From Marinomonas transparens (GTDB taxonomy: Bacteria; Pseudomonadota; Gammaproteobacteria; Pseudomonadales; Marinomonadaceae): a stretch of 64,000 bases of DNA. The notes beneath the pieces were generated by a model. It was not told where the DNA came from, searched no databases, and worked only from the letters and a program-made list of their open reading frames with translations. The position numbers were made by a program, and so were the translations under genes. Below, one piece after another: positions 57,118 to 64,000 of the stretch (the stretch's first letter is position 1; the number at the start of each line of letters is the position of its first letter). The stretch covers positions 1 to 64,000 of the forward strand of contig NZ_JAEMNX010000025.1 in NCBI RefSeq assembly GCF_016463975.1. The letters run 5' to 3'.

Positions 57118-58236
57118 TCAATCTTCCAGAAGAATACGTAGCATACGACGTAGAGGCTCTGCAGCCCCCCATAGAAGCTGATCGCCAACAGAAAAAGCGC
57201 TGATGTACTCAGGCCCCATGTTTAGCTTACGAATACGACCAACAGGCACATTCAAAGTACCCGTTGCAAAAGTCGGTGTTAGGCGCTCCATCGACGCTTG
57301 TTTTTCATTAGGAACAACACTTACCCAATCATTATGCTCTGCTAGCATGCCTTCAATATCTGCTACTGGGATATCTTGGTTCAATTTGATTGTGAACGCT
57401 TGGCTATGGCAACGCATAGAACCAATACGAACACACAAACCATCCACCGGAATAATCTGGCTAGTATTACCTAGTATCTTATTGGTTTCCGCTTGAGCTT
57501 TCCATTCTTCACGGCTTTGACCATTGTCTAATTGGGAGTCAATATAAGGGATCAAACTTCCCGCTAATGGCACACCAAATTGATCAACAGGCATCGAGCT
57601 TGAACGCATTTGCTCTGCGACTTTACGGTCGATATCCAAAATGGCGCTTGCTGGGTCTGCCAGCTCAGAAGCGACCGCCCCCTTCAACATGCCCATTTGA
57701 TTAATCAACTCACGCATATGGCGAGCGCCGCCACCAGAAGCCGCTTGGTAGGTCATGGACGTCATCCACTCAATGTGGCCTTTTTCAAATAAGCCGCCCA
57801 ATGCCATTAACATCAAGCTCACAGTACAGTTACCACCTGCAAAGGTTTTAACGCCATCTTTCAAGCCTTGCTTGATGACATCTTGGTTAACTGGATCGAG
57901 AACGATGATGGAATCACTTTCCATACGTAATGAAGATGCTGCATCAATCCAGTAACCTTTCCAACCCGCCTTGCGCAACTGAGGGTAAATAGCCTTGGTA
58001 TAATCACCACCTTGACAGGTAATAATAATGTCCATTTTCTTCAACGACTCAATATCACTTGCGTCTTGAAGCAATGGAATGTCTTTACCAATTTCTGGAC
58101 CTTTCTGCCCCGTTTGAGAAGTGGTGAAAAAAACAGGATCAATATGATCGAAATCTTTTTCTTCTCGCATACGTTGCATCAACACGGAACCAACCATTCC
58201 GCGCCATCCGACTAAACCTACAGTGTTTTTTGACAT
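57118..58236 (-). CDS. asd: aspartate-semialdehyde dehydrogenase
   Basis: A 372-aa Gram-negative-type ASADH, which reduces aspartyl phosphate for the Lys/Met/Thr/DAP pathways. The NADP motif [10 protein letters not shown] (about 10-19), the nucleophile Cys in G-G-N-C-T-V-S (about 137) and the base His in R-I-G-S-M-R-C-H (about 275) are conserved. It follows leuB on the same strand after 82 bp; leuB-asd adjacency is also found in pseudomonads. Confidence 0.97.
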   Translation of the reverse strand: MSKNTVGLVGWRGMVGSVLMQRMREEKDFDHIDPVFFTTSQTGQKGPEIGKDIPLLQDASDIESLKKMDIIITCQGGDYTKAIYPQLRKAGWKGYWIDAASSLRMESDSIIVLDPVNQDVIKQGLKDGVKTFAGGNCTVSLMLMALGGLFEKGHIEWMTSMTYQAASGGGARHMRELINQMGMLKGAVASELADPASAILDIDRKVAEQMRSSSMPVDQFGVPLAGSLIPYIDSQLDNGQSREEWKAQAETNKILGNTSQIIPVDGLCVRIGSMRCHSQAFTIKLNQDIPVADIEGMLAEHNDWVSVVPNEKQASMERLTPTFATGTLNVPVGRIRKLNMGPEYISAFSVGDQLLWGAAEPLRRMLRILLED

Positions 58237-58318
58237 GGTTATCTACCTTTTTTGTGGGGCCACTCATACCAAGAGCAGTATCCCTAATGATCCCTAACAC
58301 CCCTGTGATGTTAGGTTT

Positions 58319-59404
58319 TTAATTCAGCGCTATTAACGCTTTAAGTACGGCATCGCCCATGGCTTGCGTACTGACTGTTTCGCATCCATTTGATGCAATA
58401 TCGGCTGTTCTAAGACCTTGGTCCAAAACAGTGCTTACTGCGGTTTCAATAGCATCTGCCGCCTCTTTTGAATCAAGAGAGTAACGCAGCATCATAGCAA
58501 CAGACAAAATAGTCGCCAATGGGTTTGCAATACCTTGGCCTGCAATATCTGGTGCAGAGCCATGACAAGGCTCATACATGCCACGCCCTTCTGCATTTAA
58601 AGAAGCCGAAGGGAGCATACCAATAGATCCTGTCAGCATTGCAGCGGCGTCGGATAGAATATCACCAAACATGTTGCCAGTAACCATTACATCGAACTGT
58701 TTTGGCGCACGAACCAGCTGCATCGCAGCATTATCCACTAACATGTGAGATAACTCTACGTCCGGGTACTCTTTCGCCACTTCTTCCATCACTTCTTTCC
58801 AAAGTACGGTCACTTCCAACACATTAGATTTATCAATCGAGCAAACACGCTTACCACGTTGACGAGCGGCCTCAAATGCAGAACGGCCAATACGACGAAT
58901 TTCAGATTCACTGTAAACGTAAGTATTAAAACCTTCACGTTCGCCATTTTCTAAAGTGCGAATACCACGAGGCTGACCGAAATAAATACCGCCAGTCAAT
59001 TCACGAACAATCAAGATATCCAAACCGGCTACAATTTCAGGCTTTAAACTAGAAGCCTCAGCCAGTTGCGGGTAAAGAATGGCAGGACGAAGATTAGAAA
59101 ACAACTCAAGGTTTGAACGCAAACCCAACAAACCTTTTTCAGGGCGAACAGACATATCCAGTCCATCCCATTTAGGCCCACCTACCGCACCTAACAAAAT
59201 GGCATCCGCCGCTTTTGCTTTAGACAATGTGCCTTCCGGCAATGGAGAGCCTGTTTCATCGTAAGCTGAGCCGCCCACCAACGCACTCTCATGGGAAATA
59301 TTCAAAAAAAACTGCTCATTAACAGCATCCAACACACGAACCGCTTGCGCTACGATTTCTGGACCAATACCGTCACCCGGTAATACCAATATATTTTTAC
59401 TCAT
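58319..59404 (-). CDS. leuB: 3-isopropylmalate dehydrogenase
   Basis: A 361-aa NAD-dependent dehydrogenase of leucine synthesis. It carries [10 protein letters not shown] (about 7-16), the [10 protein letters not shown] substrate block (about 136-145) and '[12 protein letters not shown]' near residue 240. ATG at 59404 has AAGGA at about 7-nt spacing; a longer frame upstream overlaps leuD and is rejected. It follows leuD by 31 bp. Confidence 0.97.
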   Translation of the reverse strand: MSKNILVLPGDGIGPEIVAQAVRVLDAVNEQFFLNISHESALVGGSAYDETGSPLPEGTLSKAKAADAILLGAVGGPKWDGLDMSVRPEKGLLGLRSNLELFSNLRPAILYPQLAEASSLKPEIVAGLDILIVRELTGGIYFGQPRGIRTLENGEREGFNTYVYSESEIRRIGRSAFEAARQRGKRVCSIDKSNVLEVTVLWKEVMEEVAKEYPDVELSHMLVDNAAMQLVRAPKQFDVMVTGNMFGDILSDAAAMLTGSIGMLPSASLNAEGRGMYEPCHGSAPDIAGQGIANPLATILSVAMMLRYSLDSKEAADAIETAVSTVLDQGLRTADIASNGCETVSTQAMGDAVLKALIALN

Positions 59405-59435
59405 TCCACATTCCTTAAATTCTAATTTTGTAAGC

Positions 59436-60086
59436 TTACTCACCACGTGACATGAAAAGCCACGGCGCTTCATTCATTCTTTTTTCTTCGTAGCGACGAA
59501 TATGAGATTCTTCTTGAAGCGTCAAACCGATGTCGTCTAACCCGTTTAATAAACAATGCTTACGGAAATCATCCACACTAAACGTAAACTCAGCACCAGA
59601 AGGCGACGTCACTGTTTGCGCAGCAAGATCAACCGTAATCTCAGAACCTTCTTTCGCTGTTACTTCAGCAAATAGCTGATCCACTTCTTCTGCTTGAAGC
59701 ACAATAGGAAGCAAACCATTTTTAAAACAGTTATTGAAAAATATATCGGCAAAACTCGGCGCAATAATAGAGCGAAAACCATAATCATCTAACGCCCAAG
59801 GCGCATGTTCACGACTAGAGCCACAGCCAAAGTTGTGTCGAGCTAACAACACACTCGCACCGGCGTAACGCGCTTGATTTAATACAAATTCATCACGTAA
59901 TGGACGACCAGTACATTCTTGGTCTGGCTGACCTTCATCTTGATAACGAAGCTCATCAAATAAATTTTTACCAAAGCCGGTTCTCTTGATGGATTTCAAG
60001 AACTGCTTAGGTATGATCATATCCGTATCAACGTTTGCCAAATCCAAAGGAGCCGCCAAACCTGTATGTTTAGTAAAAGGACGCAT
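59436..60086 (-). CDS. leuD: 3-isopropylmalate dehydratase small subunit
   Basis: A 216-aa swivel-domain subunit that pairs with LeuC. Motifs [11 protein letters not shown] (about 20-30) and [14 protein letters not shown] (about 85-98). It lies 17 bp downstream of leuC. Confidence 0.97.
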   Translation of the reverse strand: MRPFTKHTGLAAPLDLANVDTDMIIPKQFLKSIKRTGFGKNLFDELRYQDEGQPDQECTGRPLRDEFVLNQARYAGASVLLARHNFGCGSSREHAPWALDDYGFRSIIAPSFADIFFNNCFKNGLLPIVLQAEEVDQLFAEVTAKEGSEITVDLAAQTVTSPSGAEFTFSVDDFRKHCLLNGLDDIGLTLQEESHIRRYEEKRMNEAPWLFMSRGE

Positions 60087-60103
60087 AATCTCTCCTAAAG
60101 ACC

Positions 60104-61531
60104 TTAGTGTTTAACCAATTCGTTAACATCAACAAAGTGACCAGCAATAGCGGCAGCGGCCGCCATCGCAGGGCTCACCAAATGCGTACGACCACCAAAC
60201 CCTTGGCGACCTTCAAAGTTACGGTTAGAGGTTGAAGCACAATGTTCCCCATTCCCTAACTTATCCGCATTCATCGCCAAACACATAGAACAACCCGGCT
60301 CACGCCACTCCAAACCAGCGGCTTCAAACACTTCATGCAAACCTTCTTTTTCGGCTTGTGCTTTCACCAAACCGGAACCGGGCACCACAATCGCTTGTTT
60401 CAAACTAGAAGCCACTTTACGACCTTTAACCACTTGTGCCGCGATGCGTAAATCTTCAATACGAGAGTTAGTACAAGAACCAATAAACACCCGATCCAAG
60501 ATAACATCCGCTAAAGTCGTCTTGCCTTCTAAGCCCATGTATTTCCATGCACGCGCATAACCTTCTTTCGTCACCGCATCTTTTTGATCTTCAGGACGAG
60601 GAATAGGCTCATCAATAGCAATCACCATTTCAGGAGAGGTTCCCCAAGTAACCTGAGGCTTAATATCTTCCGCTTTAAGAACAACCACCTCATCAAACTG
60701 AGCATCAGCATCGGAAACCAAGTCACGCCAAGCTTCCACTGCCATATTCCATTGCTCACCTTTTGGCGCATAGGGGCGGCCTTTAACGTATTCCAATGTC
60801 GTATCATCAACCGCAATCAAACCAACACGAGCGCCCGCTTCAATCGCCATATTACAAACCGTCATACGCCCTTCCATCGACAAAGACTGAATACCGGTAC
60901 CGCCAAATTCAATGGCATAACCCGTGCCGCCAGCCGTACCAATCGCACCGATAATCGCCAACACAACATCTTTAGCCGATACCCAAGGTGACAACTCTCC
61001 ATCAACGCGTACCAACATATTGCGGTTCTTTTTCTGAACCAAACATTGAGTGGCAAGAACATGTTCCACTTCGGAGGTACCAATACCATGAGCCAAAGCA
61101 CCAAAGGCACCATGGGTAGAAGTATGAGAGTCCCCACAAACCACCGTCATACCAGGAAGCGTCGCACCTTGTTCTGGCCCAACAACGTGTACGATCCCTT
61201 GGCGAATGTCTTTCATGTTAAATTCAGTAATACCGAACTCATTACAGTTATCATCCAACGTCGTGACCTGAATTTTAGACACTGGGTCTTCGATACCATC
61301 AACCCCATCAATACGTTCTTTCTTTGTTGTCGGAACGTTATGGTCAGGTGTGGCAAGACTACCTGATACTCGCCAAGGCTGACGTCCAGCAAGCCTTAGC
61401 CCTTCAAAAGCTTGAGGGGAAGTCACCTCATGAAGTAGCTGCAAATCAATATAGATTAATGCACTTCCGTCATCTCGTTGTTGGACAAGGTGACTATCCC
61501 ACAACTTGTCATAGAGGGTTTTAGCTGACAT
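60104..61531 (-). CDS. leuC: 3-isopropylmalate dehydratase large subunit
   Basis: A 475-aa aconitase-family protein isomerising 2- to 3-isopropylmalate. The 4Fe-4S Cys ligands are in G-S-C-T-N-S-R (about 347-353) and G-C-S-M-C-L (about 409-414); the [17 protein letters not shown] block is at about 130-146. It is the first gene of leuC-leuD-leuB-asd and divergent from a LysR regulator. leuA is not in the window. Confidence 0.97.
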   Translation of the reverse strand: MSAKTLYDKLWDSHLVQQRDDGSALIYIDLQLLHEVTSPQAFEGLRLAGRQPWRVSGSLATPDHNVPTTKKERIDGVDGIEDPVSKIQVTTLDDNCNEFGITEFNMKDIRQGIVHVVGPEQGATLPGMTVVCGDSHTSTHGAFGALAHGIGTSEVEHVLATQCLVQKKNRNMLVRVDGELSPWVSAKDVVLAIIGAIGTAGGTGYAIEFGGTGIQSLSMEGRMTVCNMAIEAGARVGLIAVDDTTLEYVKGRPYAPKGEQWNMAVEAWRDLVSDADAQFDEVVVLKAEDIKPQVTWGTSPEMVIAIDEPIPRPEDQKDAVTKEGYARAWKYMGLEGKTTLADVILDRVFIGSCTNSRIEDLRIAAQVVKGRKVASSLKQAIVVPGSGLVKAQAEKEGLHEVFEAAGLEWREPGCSMCLAMNADKLGNGEHCASTSNRNFEGRQGFGGRTHLVSPAMAAAAAIAGHFVDVNELVKH

Positions 61532-61613
61532 TTTTTCTCTCCAAAATTATTAAGACCTTTGCACAATTACTGCGCTTGCTAATACTTTGTTAAAAATAGA
61601 CTCGAAGTGCTCA

Positions 61614-61628
61614 TTTATAATTTATAAA
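61614..61628. promoter_or_regulatory. palindrome in leuC-LysR intergenic region (1)
   Basis: TTTATAATTTATAAA is a perfect 15-bp palindrome about 85 bp upstream of leuC. It may be a regulator site or simply AT-rich promoter DNA. Confidence 0.4.
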
Positions 61629-61746
61629 CTCCGCCTTCTCGCCTATTTTTGCCTCGTCTTAGCTTCGCTCGTTACATTGTGAAAATGCCTAATCTAGTTG
61701 CGCTATCCTAAAACTTTCGTTTAAATAACTCCAATTCATAATTTTT

Positions 61747-61760
61747 ATAATTCGGATTAT
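61747..61760. promoter_or_regulatory. palindrome in leuC-LysR intergenic region (2)
   Basis: ATAATTCGGATTAT has inverted ATAAT/ATTAT half-sites around TCGG, LysR-type in architecture. It ends 8 bp before the LysR start codon, consistent with autoregulation. Confidence 0.45.
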
Positions 61761-61768
61761 TTTTTGGA

Positions 61769-62647
61769 ATGCTAGACATTGCTGAACTGCTTACCTTTAT
61801 TAAAGTCGCTGAAACTGGCTCTTTTTCCGAAGCTGGGTCGCGCCTTTTTATCACCCAGCCTGCCGTCAGTAAACGCGTTGCCGCGCTAGAAAGTAGTTTA
61901 GGTGTCAAACTATTTGACCGTATTGGCCGACAAGTACAACTAACAGAAGCAGGAAACCGCCTATTACCCAAAGCCAAAAAAATGGCGGAGGATTTACAAG
62001 ATATAAAGCGCAGCATGACATTACAGCTGGAAGATGTGAGCGGTGAACTCCGTTTATCCACTAGCCACCACGTTGGGTTGCGCCGCTTACCTAGATCACT
62101 CAAGCGCTTCCAAGAAGCGTTCCCCAGCGCTCAACTTGAGATCGAATTTACCCAGTCAGAAGATGCCTACCAAGACGTGCTCAAAGGGAATGCAGAGTTA
62201 GGTGTTATCACCCTATCTAATAAAGACAATCCGATGATTGAGTCACTGCCAATATGGTCGGATCCTCTTACTTGCGTGGTCAGTAAAGATCATCCACTTG
62301 CCTTATCTACAAACGTAAGTTTGATCGAGTTATCGAATAATGCCTGTGTATTACCCAATAAGAATACCTTTACTCGACAAATCGCCGAGCACGCATTTGC
62401 TAAACAGGGACTCAAGCCTAAAGTTCGTATGAACACCAACAACCTAGAAACATTAGCGATGCTGGTGAGTATTGGCTGGGGCTGGTCATTACTGCCTTCC
62501 ACCTTAGTAGATGACAAACTGGCCGTATTACATATTCCAGATTTAAACGTCGAAAGAGAATTAGGGGTTATTCACCACAAACAGCGAACTCTAAGCAGAG
62601 CGGCTATCGCTTTTATTGAGATATTAAAAAGCGATGCTGTTTATTAG
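61769..62647 (+). CDS. LysR-family transcriptional regulator, divergent from leuC
   Basis: A 292-aa LTTR. The N-terminal helix-turn-helix (about 1-60, with F-S-E-A-G-S-R-L-F-I-T-Q-P-A-V-S-K-R-V) precedes a periplasmic-binding-like effector domain (about 90-290). A LysR gene in this place is common in pseudomonads. Control of leuCDB is inference from position; the co-inducer is unknown. It carries no resemblance to a fused enzyme. Confidence 0.88.
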   Translation: MLDIAELLTFIKVAETGSFSEAGSRLFITQPAVSKRVAALESSLGVKLFDRIGRQVQLTEAGNRLLPKAKKMAEDLQDIKRSMTLQLEDVSGELRLSTSHHVGLRRLPRSLKRFQEAFPSAQLEIEFTQSEDAYQDVLKGNAELGVITLSNKDNPMIESLPIWSDPLTCVVSKDHPLALSTNVSLIELSNNACVLPNKNTFTRQIAEHAFAKQGLKPKVRMNTNNLETLAMLVSIGWGWSLLPSTLVDDKLAVLHIPDLNVERELGVIHHKQRTLSRAAIAFIEILKSDAVY

Positions 62648-62777
62648 ATCCGCCCATGAAAAAATAAGCGCAAACTAATGTTGAGGTATTACTATAGTCT
62701 GGTCTGTATTTTTCAATTAAAGTAGACGTCAAGCTCCAAACCAAGCGCCATACCTCTGAATGTAAATATAGTAAAAA

Positions 62778-63929
62778 CTAGCGACGCTGGCTGGCTAACA
62801 AAATCACCAATGCTAACCCACTGATAACTGAAGCACTGGTAAAAGCCCAAGCACCACCGGCCCATTCCCATAAATAACCAGTCATCACCATCCCTAAGCC
62901 ACCACCTAAACCAATAGCAAAAGCACTGTACATGGCTTGCCCTTGTCCGGCGTAGCGCTCAGGAAATAGTCGTCTTATCTGTTCAATCGACACCATATGA
63001 AATAAAGCAAAAGTGATGCAGTGCAACAACTGGGTAAGCACCACCACCCACACTAAGGTTGCAAACCAACCTACTAAGAACCAGCGAATAATCCCACAGA
63101 CAAAACAAAGAACAACAATATGAACCACATGAAAACGCCTAAGGGCATTACCAAAGTACATAAATAAGATAATCTCAATCACTACCCCTAAGGCCATCAA
63201 CAAGCCAATTTCTTCTCCGCTATAGCCAGAATTCGAGAGATGTACAGCAAAAAACACATTAAAAGGTGCATGAGCCATAAAGGCTAAAAAAGCCAAAGCA
63301 AAGAACAGCAGGGATTCAGGTGTTTTTAAAAGCTCTAAAAAGGAAGTGCTTTCCTTATGACTAACCTGTTCATAAGCCTGTTCTTTAATAAAAAAGGAAG
63401 TCACAACAGACAAGGCTAAACACACACACATAGTTGGAATCACAATGCTAATGCCAAGCTGTTCAATTAAAAAACCCGCTCCAGCCACCGCGACCACATA
63501 ACCAATGGAGCCACCAACTCGGAGGCGAGTATAAGGCACATCCAGATGACGAATACTCCTTACTGCCAAGGCATCCGTCATAGGAATCAAAGCAGAATAA
63601 AACAACGCCATGGTACAAGTCAGGAGCCAAAGCGTTTCAAATTGATCACTCCAATTAAATGGAATAACGGCAATAAAACAGCCTAATATTCCCAGTTGTA
63701 AAACCCGTTTTGGCAAGCCAATCTTTGATGTCAGCCAGCCCCAAAAATGAGGAATCAAAATACCCGATAGAGTAAACGTAGACATTAAGCGGCCGATTTC
63801 TGAAGCAGATAACCCAATCGATTTATAATACACCGAGATGTAAGGCATCATCACGCCTATCACCGCACAGAAGAAAAAGTAAAAAATAAATAACGGCCAT
63901 GCCACTGGACGAGCTTTTTTCGAGAACAT
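62778..63929 (-). CDS. MFS transporter (HcaT/MFS_1-like)
   Basis: A 383-aa 12-TM major facilitator. N-terminal W-P-L-F-I-F-Y-F-F-F (about 11-20) and the 'PYISVYYKSIGLSASEIG' loop (about 29-46), plus R-V-G-G-S-I-G-Y (about 137-144), are typical of the 3-phenylpropionate/HcaT group. The substrate cannot be assigned; HcaT family members carry aromatic acids. The region after it, to 64000, shows no further gene. Confidence 0.85.
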   Translation of the reverse strand: MFSKKARPVAWPLFIFYFFFCAVIGVMMPYISVYYKSIGLSASEIGRLMSTFTLSGILIPHFWGWLTSKIGLPKRVLQLGILGCFIAVIPFNWSDQFETLWLLTCTMALFYSALIPMTDALAVRSIRHLDVPYTRLRVGGSIGYVVAVAGAGFLIEQLGISIVIPTMCVCLALSVVTSFFIKEQAYEQVSHKESTSFLELLKTPESLLFFALAFLAFMAHAPFNVFFAVHLSNSGYSGEEIGLLMALGVVIEIILFMYFGNALRRFHVVHIVVLCFVCGIIRWFLVGWFATLVWVVVLTQLLHCITFALFHMVSIEQIRRLFPERYAGQGQAMYSAFAIGLGGGLGMVMTGYLWEWAGGAWAFTSASVISGLALVILLASQRR

Positions 63930-64000
63930 AATGATTCCAAAAATAGTGCTGATTTGCCGCCAGACAAGGCAGCAAAAGATAATGCATTAGTAAGAGTGTT

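Noticed and set aside
60584-60991. 135-codon plus-strand frame within leuC
   Set aside because: Antisense shadow of a conserved Fe-S enzyme; no SD or known domain.

Overview
The window is a gene-dense stretch of core chromosome from a Gram-negative gammaproteobacterium. The gene orders (leuC-leuD-leuB-asd with a divergent LysR gene; lexA beside topA; yceD-rpmF-plsX-fabD-fabG-acpP-fabF; gpsA-DUF4389-sixA) resemble pseudomonads and Oceanospirillales. The AT-leaning composition and the marine-type gene set make a Marinomonas-like organism my best guess. The genus is inference from memory, not a database result. I see no insertion sequence, prophage, integron, CRISPR array or rRNA operon.

Layout. 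1-0.2 kb: a tRNA-Gly (cut by the window edge) and a tRNA-Glu, both minus. 0.3-6.2 kb: YajG-type lipoprotein, msrB, alaA, htpX (heat-shock-type promoter), a PilZ protein, pdxB and epmC. 6.2-12.5 kb: glycine/one-carbon cluster, with gcvT divergent from glyA-gcvH-gcvP and two identical palindromic operators between them. 12.5-17.1 kb: rluC divergent from rne. 17.2-21.9 kb: SulP anion transporter, queF, a YadGH-type ABC exporter and a small unknown gene. 21.9-27.9 kb: fatty-acid/phospholipid synthesis operon yceD-rpmF-plsX-fabD-fabG-acpP-fabF (no fabH) and a divergent Maf-family gene. 27.8-32.8 kb: DUF4892 protein, alpha/beta hydrolase, sixA, DUF4389 membrane protein, gpsA, selO. 32.9-40.6 kb: rhlB, dinG and lexA (divergent across two LexA boxes), two small conserved genes and topA. 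40.7-50.5 kb: two unknown membrane-anchored proteins, a universal stress protein, cysS, glnS, azlD-azlC with a MarR-GNAT fusion regulator behind a 54-bp palindrome, queC, ppiB-lpxH and a small unknown gene. 50.5-56.7 kb: miaE, a pseudokinase-TM-SUMF1-domain fusion, a long-form aconitase B and hpf. 57-64 kb: asd, leuB, leuD, leuC, a LysR regulator and an MFS transporter.

Functionally this is housekeeping: amino-acid synthesis (Ala, Gly/Ser, Leu, Asp family), translation and tRNA modification (cysS, glnS, miaE, queC/queF, rluC, epmC, hpf, rpmF), RNA decay (rne, rhlB), the SOS switch (lexA, dinG), envelope and lipid synthesis. The parts most worth a second look are regulatory: the htpX promoter plus SD hairpin, the paired gcvT/glyA palindromes, and the azl palindrome. 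The degenerate kinase fused to a SUMF1-type domain is the most unusual protein.
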